A DNA stretch of 64,000 nucleotides from Planctomycetes bacterium ADurb.Bin069 (GCA_002070955.1 MWEK01000017.1:1-64000); one strand, 5' to 3'. Shown: positions 50,440 through 60,855, counted from the stretch's first letter. A program made the numbers and translations. Notes: generated by a model from the sequence alone, not told the origin.

Positions 50440-52773
50440 ATGCTTAAGCGATGCTCGACGGCCTTATTCGCGCTGTGGTCGGCGGGCATGCTCGCGGGCG
50501 CCGACGGCGGCGTCACCGGGTACGGACGCTATCCCAAACTCATCGATCGACCCGCCCTCGGGTATGTTCAGATGTACGAGTGGAATCTCTTCCTTTCGCC
50601 GCTCGGGGGCACCATCGTCGGGCCGTCGCGGCGCCTCGGCGCCCCGCCGGGCTTGCCCCCCACCCACGACGGCTATTACCAAATCACGACGCCCGCCGGC
50701 GCGTACTCGATTTACGTCAACCAGCCGCTCTTCTTCGGCCGGCCCGCCGTGGTCCCCGACTGCGCCGTCACGGCGGGGGCGACGACGGCGCGGCTCATCG
50801 CGCCCCCCATGGACTTCACCTGCAATTTCACCGACACCTGGGCGCTCCCCTGGGGGAATGCGTGGTATCAAACCTTCGTCGCCCGCGGAACCTCCATCAC
50901 CGGCGTGAGCTTCCGTCTGGCCGGCACGAACGCCGAGGAAGTCGAGGTGTCGATTCTGGCGGCGGACGAAACCAGGCCGCCTGCGCAGTGGATGAAGGTG
51001 AGCGCCGCCGCCGAGCGGCGCGCCCCGGCCAAGACGCTGGCCGACAACTGGGTCAAGTGGCGCTCGAATCTGGTGCCCGTCACGCCGGGGCGCGCCTACG
51101 CCGTGAAGTTGCGCGGCACGCGGGGCGGCGACCTCAAGTTCTCGCCCTTCAACCGCCTCAAGGATGCCCTGAGCTATCCCGGCGGGAAAGCCTACGACGC
51201 CGCCGGCGCGGCGCAGAACTACGATCTCAACGTGACGGTGTTCTCGGACTCCGACGGCACGGTCATTACGTACATCAAGACCACGTCCGAGCTCGGCGAG
51301 CTCATCGACGGCTACTACGCCGCGCGCTGGGGCCAGACCTTCAAGGCCATCGGCAGCTCGCTGGCGGCGGTCGATGTCTGGGCCGCGGGCGCCGACAGCC
51401 GCTGGGATCTCGACTTCACCTTCACGGTGAGGGAAGACGGACCGACCGGAGCGCGCATCGGCCCCGCGAAGACGACGAAGGCCGCGTACCAGGCTTTCGG
51501 CGCCGGCCTGCACGCGGCGAGCTATCACCGGGGCGAAGTTTCCCTTACGCCCGGACGCACGTACTACGTCGAGTTCACGAACCCCGCGGGCTTCAATCCT
51601 TACATCATGCGCAACCCGCAGGACGCCTACCCCGACGGCACGGGCTACCAGAACGGCTCCCTCCGCAATGACGACGTGAGCATGACGATCGTGGAGTACG
51701 CGCCGGGCGGCGGCGAAATCGCGGGAACGGTCAGAAACCCGCGGGGCGATCCCGTGCCCGGCGCGGCGATCGCGCTGACCCCGGGAGCCTACGCCGCGGT
51801 GACCGACTCGGGCGGGGCGTTCACCCTGGCGGGCATCGCCGAGGGCGTGTACACCGTGAGCGTCGCCGCGTTCGGCTTCGAGCCGCACACGCGCACGGGC
51901 GTGTTCGTCGGCGAAGGCGCCCTGGTGGAGCTCGATTTCGTCCTGACGGCGCTTCCCTGCGCGACGCCGTTTCAGAACGGCAGCCTTGAGAACGGCCTCA
52001 CGGGCTGGACTCCCTACGGCGGCGCGCGGACCACGGTGGAAAGCGGCCCGTGGTTCGCCGACATCGTCGCGGCCGACGGCGCCTTCTTCCACGGCAACGC
52101 CATCCACGGCGGCACGCTTCCTCCGGGCGGCTTGTACCAGCGCTTCTGCGTGGAGCCGGGACACCGCTATCGCGCCGCGGCGGCCTCGAACCTTTACTGG
52201 ATCGGCGGCACCTCGCAGGCGGTGTTGAACCGCGTGGGGCTGGATCCCTCGGGCGGCACGTCGGCGGTCTCGGGCTCGGTGGTCTGGAGCGCATGGGACC
52301 GGCAGCCGCGGGAAGCCACAGCCGGGTGGCGCACCATCACGGTCGAGGCTGAGGCCGCCGGGAACTTCATGACCTTGTTGCTCGACTTCCGCCAGACGGC
52401 CGAGGCGGGCCTCCAATGGCGCATCAACTGCTTCGACGCCGCCGCCGTGACGGATCTCACGCCGCCTGTCCCGCGCTTCACGCGGGGGGACTGCAACGGC
52501 GACCGCAAAGTGGATGTCGGCGACGCGGTCTGTATTCTCGGGTACCTTTTCGCCCAGAGCGCCGCGACCTGCCTCGACGCGCTGGACGCGCAGGACGACG
52601 GGAAGCCGGACATCGCCGACGCGGTTTACCTGCTCCGCTTTCTCTTCGCCTCCGGTCCCCCGCCGCCGCCGCCAGGGCTTGAGTGCGGGCCCGACCCGAC
52701 CGGCGACGGGCTGGGTTGCGAGGCCTACGACTGCGGCGGCCATGGGACGCATGGCGAGTACCGGGCGCGGTGA
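50440..52773 (+). CDS. Secreted protein with carboxypeptidase-regulatory-like domain and dockerin
   Basis: A 777-residue exported protein. GGAGG lies upstream of the ATG at 50440 and the signal is MLKRCSTALFALWSAGMLAG. Residues 30-420 are beta-rich with two related jelly-roll-like parts (each with a W-Y-Q-T-F or W-G-Q-T-F-K motif), suggesting carbohydrate-binding. Residues about 425-503 form a carboxypeptidase-regulatory-like domain (G-T-V-R-N-P-R-G-D-P-V-P-G-A, then D-S-G-G-A-F-T-L). Residues 505-675 form another beta-sandwich (N-G-S-L-E-N-G-L). The dockerin (682-740) has D-C-N-G-D-R-K-V-D-V-G-D and D-A-Q-D-D-G-K-P-D-I-A-D. The Cys tail C-G-P-D-P-T-G-D-G-L-G-C follows. No catalytic residues recognised. 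Confidence 0.87.
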   Translation: MLKRCSTALFALWSAGMLAGADGGVTGYGRYPKLIDRPALGYVQMYEWNLFLSPLGGTIVGPSRRLGAPPGLPPTHDGYYQITTPAGAYSIYVNQPLFFGRPAVVPDCAVTAGATTARLIAPPMDFTCNFTDTWALPWGNAWYQTFVARGTSITGVSFRLAGTNAEEVEVSILAADETRPPAQWMKVSAAAERRAPAKTLADNWVKWRSNLVPVTPGRAYAVKLRGTRGGDLKFSPFNRLKDALSYPGGKAYDAAGAAQNYDLNVTVFSDSDGTVITYIKTTSELGELIDGYYAARWGQTFKAIGSSLAAVDVWAAGADSRWDLDFTFTVREDGPTGARIGPAKTTKAAYQAFGAGLHAASYHRGEVSLTPGRTYYVEFTNPAGFNPYIMRNPQDAYPDGTGYQNGSLRNDDVSMTIVEYAPGGGEIAGTVRNPRGDPVPGAAIALTPGAYAAVTDSGGAFTLAGIAEGVYTVSVAAFGFEPHTRTGVFVGEGALVELDFVLTALPCATPFQNGSLENGLTGWTPYGGARTTVESGPWFADIVAADGAFFHGNAIHGGTLPPGGLYQRFCVEPGHRYRAAAASNLYWIGGTSQAVLNRVGLDPSGGTSAVSGSVVWSAWDRQPREATAGWRTITVEAEAAGNFMTLLLDFRQTAEAGLQWRINCFDAAAVTDLTPPVPRFTRGDCNGDRKVDVGDAVCILGYLFAQSAATCLDALDAQDDGKPDIADAVYLLRFLFASGPPPPPPGLECGPDPTGDGLGCEAYDCGGHGTHGEYRAR

Positions 52774-53171
52774 GGCGCCCAGCGGCGGCTCCCCGCTTCT
52801 CACCGCTGATCGCCATTCCAGCCCGACGACCGTTTATGAACAAAAGTAAAGGGCGTCGGGTTCTCTCGACGCCCTTCCGAGAAATGAAGCAAGTAAAAGG
52901 AGTAAATGGGTCTTGTGGCTGGTTGGCTTTCTCAACCTCTGTATCTTCTAACTCTATATACGCACGAGAGGGCGGAAATGTTGCGACGTTCCCGAGGTTT
53001 TTGTTGAAATTCATCTCCACCGGCGTTTTTCGCCGAATTAAGACGGTGGCGGGAAGGTCGCACGGCTGTTCCACCGCCAGAATGAAGCGACACTCACCGG
53101 ATTGCGGGCGTCCGGCCGCCTCTTGCCTTGCGTCTCCCGTGCCTTCGCGGCGAACCGTCCGCTCAAAGGGC
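52774..53171. other. A+T-richer intergenic island without a recognised gene
   Basis: About 400 bases. The core (52830-53050) is visibly poorer in G+C than all neighbours. Both strands have open frames crossing it, but codon third positions lack the strong G/C bias of real genes here, so I call no CDS. It holds a terminator-like structure pointing left (52841-52876) and a nested stem (CGGCG-A5-CGCCG within CCAC...GTGG on the minus strand, around 53016-53045). A small RNA transcribed leftwards, or acquired DNA, is possible. Confidence 0.5.
52841..52876 (-). terminator. Intrinsic terminator with no obvious gene upstream
   Basis: On the minus strand, a perfect 10-bp stem AAGGGCGTCG/CGACGCCCTT (52867-52876 with 52849-52858), 8-base loop, followed by TTTACTTTTG. 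The nearest minus-strand gene starts far to the right, so the transcript it ends is unknown. Confidence 0.6.
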
Positions 53172-53200
53172 TTTCCCTTCGCCGAGGCCTGGCATAGAAT
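53172..53200 (+). promoter_or_regulatory. Candidate promoter of the isomerase-like gene at 53277
   Basis: -10 TAGAAT (53195-53200) with a poor -35 TTTCCC (53172-53177) at 17 bases; leader of about 70 bases. Confidence 0.4.
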
Positions 53201-53276
53201 CTCCCCTGTCTAGGCCGCCGGCAGACCCGGCGGCGAACTCCGGCCCGCGGCGCATTTTTCATGCGAGGTGTTTGTC

Positions 53277-54113
53277 ATGGCAACGCAGTGGAATATCGGC
53301 GCGTGCAGTTGGTCGCTTCAGGTCAAGAGCATTCTGGAGCTGGAGGAACTGCTCAAGAAGGTCGGCCTGGAGTGGACCCAAATCGCCCTGGGCGATCCCA
53401 ACCACGCCTCGTGGGAGGAGGACGACGCCACGTTCGTCGCCCGCGTCGACAAGGCCGCTTTCAGGGTCAGCGCCGCGATGCTCGGCTTCCCGGGCGAAGA
53501 CTACACGACGCCCGACCATATCCGCCGGACCGGCGGTTTCGGAGACGCCGCCACCCGTTCCGAACGTCTGGAAATCCTCGCGTGGGGCCTCAGGAAGACC
53601 AAGACTCTCGGGCTGGACATTCTCTCCACTCATGCCGGATTCATCCCCGAGCAAGACGATCCGGCCCGCGGCGCTTTCATGGACACGCTCAGGCGCGCGC
53701 TCGATGCCGCCGAGGATGAGGGCATCACGCTCGCCTTCGAAACCGGGCAGGAGACGGCGGCGCTCCTCCGCGCCACGCTCGATGAGCTCGACCATCCCCG
53801 GGCCAAGGTCAACTTCGATCCGGCCAACATGCTGCTCTACGACAAGGGCGACCCCATCGAGGCCGTGCGCTTGCTGGGCAAGGACATCGTCCACGTCCAC
53901 GCCAAAGACGCCACCCGACCCACCACGCCCGGACAATGGGGCCGGGAAGTCCCGCTCGGCTTGGGACAAGTCGACATGCCGAAATTCATCGCCGCCCTCA
54001 GGGGCGCGGGGTTCGAGGGGACGATCGCCATCGAACGCGAGGTCGGCAACCAGGAGGCGCGCCTTCGCGACATCGCCTACGGCGCCTCGGTGCTCAGGAG
54101 GCTGATCGCTTAG
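53277..54113 (+). CDS. Sugar phosphate isomerase/epimerase-like TIM barrel (cytoplasmic)
   Basis: A 278-residue xylose-isomerase-like protein without signal peptide. GAGGTG precedes the ATG at 53277. Barrel signatures: W-N-I-G-A-C-S-W-S near 5, F-E-T-G-Q-E near 159 (metal Glu), N-F-D-P-A-N near 182 (metal Asp/Asn), V-H-V-H-A-K-D near 206 (His-Asp), and A-I-E-R-E near 252. Probably isomerises or epimerises a sugar or inositol derivative. Its 3' end overlaps the 3' end of the convergent UvrA-family gene by 20 bases. Confidence 0.88.
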   Translation: MATQWNIGACSWSLQVKSILELEELLKKVGLEWTQIALGDPNHASWEEDDATFVARVDKAAFRVSAAMLGFPGEDYTTPDHIRRTGGFGDAATRSERLEILAWGLRKTKTLGLDILSTHAGFIPEQDDPARGAFMDTLRRALDAAEDEGITLAFETGQETAALLRATLDELDHPRAKVNFDPANMLLYDKGDPIEAVRLLGKDIVHVHAKDATRPTTPGQWGREVPLGLGQVDMPKFIAALRGAGFEGTIAIEREVGNQEARLRDIAYGASVLRRLIA

Positions 54114-56859
54114 CGCGCCGGCGCCGCGTTTTCCCCAGCACCCGCCGCAGGTACGGCCCCGTCGGCGCCGAGGGATTTTCGGCGATCTCCTCAGGCGTGC
54201 CGCAGGCGACGACCCGCCCGCCGGCCTCCCCGCCCCCGGGCCCCATGTCGATCACATGATCGGCCGCGGCAATGAACTCGACGTTGTGCTCGATCACGAT
54301 CACCGTGTTGCCGGCGGCCACGAGGCGGCGCAGGGCGGCGTGCAGCAGCCGGATATCCTCCAGGTGCAGCCCCGTCGTCGGCTCGTCGAGGACGTAGAGG
54401 GTGTTCCGCGCCGCGCGCGCCAGCTCGCGCGACAGCTTCAGGCGCTGCGCCTCGCCGCCCGAGAGCGTGTCCGCGCGCCGGCCCAGCGTCAGGTACCCCA
54501 GGCCGATCTCCGCCATGAACCGAAGCCCCTCGGCGGCTCTCGGGAGCGTCGCGAAGAGATCCATCGCCGCGCCGACCGAGCTGGCGAGCACGTCCGCGAT
54601 GCTCAGGCCGCGATAGCGCACCTCGAGCGTCTCGCGGTTGAACCGCTTCCCCTCGCAGGCGCCGCAGGGCACCGCGATGTCCGGCAGGAACTGCATCGCG
54701 ACCCGCGTCACGCCCTCGCCCTGGCAGACCTCGCACCGCCCGCCCCTGGTGTTGAAGGAAAAGCGGTCGGGGCCGTAGCCGCGCATTCGGGCGAGGGGCA
54801 GTTTCGCGAAGAACTCGCGAATCGGCCCGAAGAAGCCCGCGTACGTCGCCGGAGTCGAGCGCGCGCTCCGGCCCACGGGGGTCTGATCCACGGCGACCGC
54901 GGCCGCAAGCTCTCCCCGAACCGTGATCTCCGCGCACGCTTCCCCCTCGCCGGCCGGCACGGCGCGCAGCCCCCGATAGAGCGTGTCGAGGAGGAGCGAG
55001 CTCTTTCCGGAGCCCGAAGGGCCCGTGACGCAGGTCAGCGCCCCCAGCGGAAACGCGACGGCGACATCTTTCAGGTTGTGCCTCCGCGCGTGGCGGACCT
55101 CGATGCATTCCCGCGTTTTCCGGCGCCGCGCACCGGCGAAGGGCGCCCGCCCGGCAAGATAGCGCCCCGTGAGCGAGGCCTTGTCCGCCGCGATCTGCGC
55201 CGGGGTTCCCGCCGCCACGAGCCGCCCTCCATGGGGCCCGGCGCCAGGTCCGAGATCCAGAACGTAGTCGGCCGCCCTAATGACGTCCAGATCGTGCTCG
55301 ACGATGAGGACCGTGCTGTCCTGGGCGCACAGGCGCTTGAAGATCGCGATCAGCCGCTCGGTCTCGGAAGGATGCAAGCCCACGGTGGGCTCGTCCAGCA
55401 CGTACAGGATCCCCGCCAACCCCGCGCCGATCTGCATGGCCAGCCTGAGACGCTGGTACTCCCCCGCCGAGAGCGACGGCACGCCGCGGCCGAGGGCGAG
55501 GTAGCCGAGCCCCAGTTCGCACAGCAGTCCCAATCTGCGCCGGATCTCGCCGGCGAGGGGCGCGGCCACCGGATCATCCCCGGGCAGGCCTTCGAAGAAG
55601 ACCGCGGCCTCGGCCAGGGGCAGCGCGCAAATCTCGCGCCAGCCGAGACCGCCGACCTTGACGGCGAGGCTCTCCCGGCGCAGCCGCGCCCCGCCGCACT
55701 CCGGACAGGCGGTCTCCCGCAGGTACGGGCTCGCGGCGCCCGTCCTTCGCTCCCAGGCCCGCGTCATGATCGCCACCAGTCCGGGAAAAGCCTCGCCGCC
55801 TTCGCCCAGGAGCAGCGCCTGCCGAGCCTCGTCGGGCAGATCGCGCAGGGGCGTATCGAGCCCGGCGCCGAAACGCGCAAGCAAGCCTTCGAGGGCGGCG
55901 CGCAGCTTCTCGGGCACCTTCCGCGGCAGCGAGCGCCACGGCCGCACCGCGCCCGCCGCCAGGGAAAGATCCGAATCGAGCACCGCTTCGCGGGCGACCG
56001 CCGCGGTCACGCCCAGCCCGCGGCAGCGCGGGCAGGCGCCTTCGGGACTGTTGAAGGAGAACGCCGCGGGCTCCGGCGGCGCCATGGTCGTTCCGCAGCC
56101 CGGGCAGAGATACCGCTCGGAGAAGATGCGCTCCGCCGCGCCCTCGATGCGCGCGCCCACAAGACCTCCGCTTCGCAAGAGCGCCGTCTCGACGGCCTCG
56201 GCGACGCGCCCGCGGATGCCGCTCCTGATCGCCAGCCGGTCCACGATGACCGCGACCCGAACCGAACCCGCCCCGGCGGGCGGCCCCTCGTCGAGGCTCA
56301 GGACCGCATCGCCGAGGACGACCCGAACGAAGCCCTCGCGGGCCAGCTTGGACCATAGCGCCGGAAGCTCGGCGGCCGCCGCCGCGCCGAGGGGCGCCGT
56401 CACCGCCACGCGGGTGCCTTCGGGAAGCGCGCACAGCTCCTCGATGATGACCTCGCGGGGGCTTCGAGCGAGCGCTCCGCCGCAGCGCGCGCAGTGGGGC
56501 GTCCCCGTCCGCGCGAAAAGCACGCGCAGGTAGTCGTGGATTTCGCTGGCCGTGCCCACCGTCGAGCGCGGATTCAGCGCCGCCGGGCGGGCGTCCAGCG
56601 CCACGGCGGGCGAGAGGTTCTCAATGGCCGCCACGGCGGGCTTCTCCCCCACGCCCAGCACCTGCCGCACGTAGGAGGGCAGCGTTTCGGTGTAGCGCCG
56701 CTGCGCCTCGGCCCAGATCGTGTCGAAGACCAGCGACGACTTGCCGCTCCCGCTCGGCCCCGTGACGACCGTGAGCCCCCCGCGGGGCACGGTGCAGGAA
56801 ACGCCTTGCAGGTTGTGGACGCGCGCATCGGTGACGCGAATCGTGCGTGGCTCGCTCAC
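54094..56859 (-). CDS. uvrA: UvrA-family excinuclease ATPase
   Basis: A 921-residue protein with two ABC ATPase units: Walker A G-P-S-G-S-G-K-S-S appears twice (near 36 and 580). Zinc-binding Cys pairs occur in the first half (C-P-G-C...C-P-R-C) and second half (C-E-V-C...C-G-A-C). Signature motifs are L-S-A-G-E-Y-Q-R in the first unit and L-S-G-G-E-A-Q-R in the second; the first deviates from the usual L-S-G-G-E. The region that contacts UvrB (after C-A-R-C-G-G near 115) is present but divergent. UvrA scans DNA for bulky damage; the divergence fits a paralogue as well as the housekeeping enzyme. GTG at 56859 follows a promoter whose -10 box covers the alternative upstream ATG. Confidence 0.88.
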   Translation of the reverse strand: MSEPRTIRVTDARVHNLQGVSCTVPRGGLTVVTGPSGSGKSSLVFDTIWAEAQRRYTETLPSYVRQVLGVGEKPAVAAIENLSPAVALDARPAALNPRSTVGTASEIHDYLRVLFARTGTPHCARCGGALARSPREVIIEELCALPEGTRVAVTAPLGAAAAAELPALWSKLAREGFVRVVLGDAVLSLDEGPPAGAGSVRVAVIVDRLAIRSGIRGRVAEAVETALLRSGGLVGARIEGAAERIFSERYLCPGCGTTMAPPEPAAFSFNSPEGACPRCRGLGVTAAVAREAVLDSDLSLAAGAVRPWRSLPRKVPEKLRAALEGLLARFGAGLDTPLRDLPDEARQALLLGEGGEAFPGLVAIMTRAWERRTGAASPYLRETACPECGGARLRRESLAVKVGGLGWREICALPLAEAAVFFEGLPGDDPVAAPLAGEIRRRLGLLCELGLGYLALGRGVPSLSAGEYQRLRLAMQIGAGLAGILYVLDEPTVGLHPSETERLIAIFKRLCAQDSTVLIVEHDLDVIRAADYVLDLGPGAGPHGGRLVAAGTPAQIAADKASLTGRYLAGRAPFAGARRRKTRECIEVRHARRHNLKDVAVAFPLGALTCVTGPSGSGKSSLLLDTLYRGLRAVPAGEGEACAEITVRGELAAAVAVDQTPVGRSARSTPATYAGFFGPIREFFAKLPLARMRGYGPDRFSFNTRGGRCEVCQGEGVTRVAMQFLPDIAVPCGACEGKRFNRETLEVRYRGLSIADVLASSVGAAMDLFATLPRAAEGLRFMAEIGLGYLTLGRRADTLSGGEAQRLKLSRELARAARNTLYVLDEPTTGLHLEDIRLLHAALRRLVAAGNTVIVIEHNVEFIAAADHVIDMGPGGGEAGGRVVACGTPEEIAENPSAPTGPYLRRVLGKTRRRRAKRSAS

Positions 56860-56899
56860 AGGTGTCTCCGCCGCGCGCGCCGGGACGCGCGCCATGGGC

Positions 56900-56928
56900 A
56901 TCATAGCGGACCGCGCCGCGGGGCTCAA
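56900..56928 (-). promoter_or_regulatory. Promoter of the UvrA-family gene
   Basis: On the minus strand: -35 TTGAGC (56923-56928), 17 bases, -10 TATGAT (56900-56905). Its -10 box contains the alternative upstream ATG, so translation must start downstream, at GTG 56859. No LexA-type box was noticed. Confidence 0.72.
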
Positions 56929-56939
56929 TCGACGCGGGC

Positions 56940-56968
56940 TTGAATCTTGCGCGGCGGTTCCCGATAAT
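56940..56968 (+). promoter_or_regulatory. Promoter of the hydrolase-oxidoreductase operon
   Basis: -35 TTGAAT (56940-56945), 17 bases, -10 GATAAT (56963-56968); leader of about 23 bases. Back to back with the UvrA-family promoter. Confidence 0.72.
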
Positions 56969-56997
56969 CGAGAGCGGCCCGGCGAACGGAGAGGCCT

Positions 56998-57963
56998 ATG
57001 GCGGTGGTGCTCTGCATGCTCCTGCTCGCGGCGGACGCGCCGGTCGAAACCGGCGCGTGCGCGCCGGTCTTCGTCAACCGCCCGGCGGCGGCGGATGCGG
57101 CCGCGCTCACCCCGGCCGCGAAACCCTTCGACTGGCGCCTCGAGGAGATCGCCCGCGACGACGCCATCGCCGTCAAGCGCCTCACCTTTCCGAGCCCCGT
57201 GAAAAGCCCTCACGAGTGCAACAACACCGTCTGGTGCGAGTACTACGCGCCGCATGCCGCCGCCGCGCCGGGGCCCGCGGCCATCGTGCTGCATTTCCTC
57301 TACGACAAGGACTTCCGCGTCACGCGCTTCGTCTGCGATTCCCTCGCGCGCCGGGGCATCCCGGCCTTGATGGTGAAGCTGGCCTACTACGGCGAGCGGC
57401 GGCCGCCGTCGATGCCGGACTTCTCCGATTCGCTGGAGATGCTCGTCCCGGCGTGGCTCCAGTCGGTGCAGGACGTGCGCTGCGCCCTCGCGTGGCTCGG
57501 GGCGCGGCCGGAGGTCGACCCGCACCGCGCCGCCCTCGTGGGCGTGAGCCTCGGCGCCTTCGTGGGCGGACTCGTGCTCTCCGTCGATGCGCGCCTCGAA
57601 CGAGCCGTGCTCGTCCTCGGCGGCGGCAACCTGAACGAGGTCCTCTGGAGCGCTCCGGAGACCGCCCGCCTGCGCGCCGTGTTGAGCGCGCGCGGCCTGA
57701 CGCGCGCGGCGACGCGCGACCTGCTCGCCCCCATCGAACCCTTGCGCTTCGCCGCTCCGTTGCCGCCGGGAACGCTCCTCATGATCAACGCCCGCAACGA
57801 TACGACCGTGCCGCCGGCCTGCGCGCAGGCGCTGGCCGACGCCTTCAAGGCCGATGCCGTGCGCTGGCACGACACGACTCACACCGGCCTGGCCGTAAGT
57901 CTTTTCGCCGTGCTCGATGGGGTGTCCGAGTTCCTCCAGAAACCCGCGGCGAACCGCGGGTGA
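56998..57963 (+). CDS. Exported alpha/beta hydrolase
   Basis: A 321-residue alpha/beta hydrolase. GGAGAGG precedes the ATG and a short hydrophobic start (MAVVLCMLLLAADA) suggests export. The nucleophile elbow is G-V-S-L-G near 183, with candidate acid in N-A-R-N-D-T-T-V near 266 and His in D-T-T-H-T-G near 297. The strand before the elbow, V-L-H-F-L-Y-D-K-D-F near 98, would form the oxyanion region. It resembles acetyl-xylan-esterase or dienelactone-hydrolase-like exported esterases; substrate unknown. The oxidoreductase gene follows after 29 bases. Confidence 0.85.
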   Translation: MAVVLCMLLLAADAPVETGACAPVFVNRPAAADAAALTPAAKPFDWRLEEIARDDAIAVKRLTFPSPVKSPHECNNTVWCEYYAPHAAAAPGPAAIVLHFLYDKDFRVTRFVCDSLARRGIPALMVKLAYYGERRPPSMPDFSDSLEMLVPAWLQSVQDVRCALAWLGARPEVDPHRAALVGVSLGAFVGGLVLSVDARLERAVLVLGGGNLNEVLWSAPETARLRAVLSARGLTRAATRDLLAPIEPLRFAAPLPPGTLLMINARNDTTVPPACAQALADAFKADAVRWHDTTHTGLAVSLFAVLDGVSEFLQKPAANRG

Positions 57964-57992
57964 CGCAACTCCCTGAAGCGAGGTCCATGCCT

Positions 57993-59267
<1,275 letters not shown>

Positions 59268-59540
59268 AAGCGCGGCGGGGATCCGCCGGGCGGGAGGAGG
59301 CGCGGATCGCACGCCCGGGAGCATGGCGCGTGCCCGGTAGAAAAACCCCGGCGACCGGTGCTTACCGGCCCTTCGGCGGACGGCGCGCCGCCGCCGGCCG
59401 TCTTCAGGCCCTTTTTGCCCCCCTACGACCCCCGGTCCGCGCCCCGGCGTCGGGCACGCGGCTTGCATAGGATCCCGTGGGTGTAGTAGCAGCGGCCAAG
59501 CCGCGGAAGGAACCGACACGCAGAGAGCGGGAGAAAAACT

Positions 59541-59957
59541 ATGAGCACGAAACCTAACGACCGCAAGGGGCCCGAGAAGCACGGACGCAAGCCGGGCGCG
59601 GCCTCGTTCCTCGTTCTGCCCATGATTATCGCGGCCGCGGCCCTGGTCCTCTTCTGGTTCTACATGAGCGCGCTGGCGCCGCTCCAGATCCATCCCAGCC
59701 ACAGCCAAGACTGCTTCGTGTACAAGAGCGTCGCGTGGATCGTGGCAACCCCCGCCAACAAGATTCTCTTCGGCGGCCTGCTCGCGGTGGTGTTCCTCAT
59801 CGGCTGTGGGGTCAAGGGCTGGATGATCGCGTACTACAGGCTCGTCACCGTCGCCACCCTTCTCGCGACGGTCGTCGTCGCATGGGATCTGTCCTCCCCC
59901 GTCAACTACGTGGCGAAGCTCATCAACCGGCTGCTCGACTTCAACTTGTTTGCGTAA
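59541..59957 (+). CDS. Small membrane protein, three predicted helices
   Basis: A 138-residue protein I do not recognise. GGGAGA precedes the ATG. The first 20 residues are basic and polar (cytoplasmic), then hydrophobic segments at about 22-45, 74-92 and 98-118. Between the first and second lies a short loop with H-P-S-H-S-Q-D-C. Single-gene unit in a 270-base gap; upstream only a weak promoter candidate is seen (TTGCAT at 59463). Function unknown. Confidence 0.8.
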   Translation: MSTKPNDRKGPEKHGRKPGAASFLVLPMIIAAAALVLFWFYMSALAPLQIHPSHSQDCFVYKSVAWIVATPANKILFGGLLAVVFLIGCGVKGWMIAYYRLVTVATLLATVVVAWDLSSPVNYVAKLINRLLDFNLFA

Positions 59958-60048
59958 CCGCACAGGAGGAGACGCGCCCGGCGACCGCGCCGCGCGCAAC
60001 CCGCGCGCCGGACCGGGCCGCGCCGCCGCCTTGCGCGGGAGCCGAAGC

Positions 60049-60801
60049 TCAACCCGCGGTCCGCCGCGGCTCCCCCCCCGCCGCCGCCAACGCCGCCAGC
60101 GAGGCTCTCAGGCTCTGCATGGGATCGCCGCGGCGATCCTCGTGCTCCAACGAGAGGAGTCCCTTGAAGCCGGCGGCGGCGAGCCGTTCGAGAAAAGGCC
60201 GCAGCCGGAGGGCGCCCTCCCCAAGGGTGCAGGGCTTCCACGCGCCGCCCTTCTCCACCGCATCCGAAAGATGCACGCCGAAAAGCCGAGGGCCCAGCAC
60301 CGGCACCGCCGCGACCGGATCGCCGCCCGCCCCCAGCAGTCCCGCCGTGTCCAAGCACACGCCCACCCAGGCGTTCGCCTCCTCCAGGGCGCGGACGAGC
60401 GCTTCGAGCGTCGCCCACCGGTGCCCCGGCCCACCGTTATGGATCGCCGCACGCACGCCGTACTCGGCGGCCAGCGCCCCTAGGGCGCGGAGGGCGCCCG
60501 GCTGGGGGTCGACGCCGACGATGGGGATCCCCATCACCTGGGCGCGGAGAAGCAGCGCGCGGTCATCGCGCTGGTTTCCGCCGGCGGGGAACACGCCCCA
60601 CCCGCCGGCCGCGATGCCCCCGCAAGCCAACGTGACAAGGGCCTCCTTGAGCTCTATCTGGGACAACGCCGGCGCAAGATGCCGCGGCGCGAGTTCGACG
60701 CGGCGGACGCCGAGGGCGCGCAGGCGCTCGCGCAGATCTTCCAGCGTCTCGACGTCGTGAAACGAACCGCTCTGGATGGCGATCTCGGTTGCAAGCCGCA
60801 C
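60049..60801 (-). CDS. Sugar phosphate isomerase/epimerase-like TIM barrel, short form
   Basis: A 250-residue xylose-isomerase-like protein without signal peptide. GTG at 60801 has AAGGAG eight bases upstream. Motifs: V-E-L-A-P-R-H near 33, A-A-I-H-N-G-G-P-G-H near 137, V-C-L-D-T-A near 165 (metal Asp), F-G-V-H-L-S-D near 190 and L-S-L-E-H-E-D near 228. It is shorter than the other paralogues in the window. Divergent from the dockerin gene at 60969. Confidence 0.85.
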   Translation of the reverse strand: MRLATEIAIQSGSFHDVETLEDLRERLRALGVRRVELAPRHLAPALSQIELKEALVTLACGGIAAGGWGVFPAGGNQRDDRALLLRAQVMGIPIVGVDPQPGALRALGALAAEYGVRAAIHNGGPGHRWATLEALVRALEEANAWVGVCLDTAGLLGAGGDPVAAVPVLGPRLFGVHLSDAVEKGGAWKPCTLGEGALRLRPFLERLAAAGFKGLLSLEHEDRRGDPMQSLRASLAALAAAGGEPRRTAG

Positions 60802-60849
60802 AATGTGACTCCTTTTAGACGCGCGGGCCGGCGCCCGCGGCACGGGTCC

Positions 60850-60855
60850 ATTGTA
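60850..60855 (-). promoter_or_regulatory. Candidate -10 box of the isomerase-like gene at 60801
   Basis: TACAAT on the minus strand, about 50 bases before the GTG; no good -35 box at 17 bases. Confidence 0.35.

Noticed and set aside
52478..53074. Minus-strand frame with a natural-looking middle part (from ATG near 53012)
   Set aside because: Third codon positions lack the strong G/C bias of genes here, the frame runs through the terminator stem into the dockerin gene, and ATG has no proper spacing from GGAG.
52836..53213. Plus-strand frame of about 125 codons starting MNKSKGRR
   Set aside because: Same bias problem, no ribosome-binding site, and no recognisable domain; kept as an island description instead.
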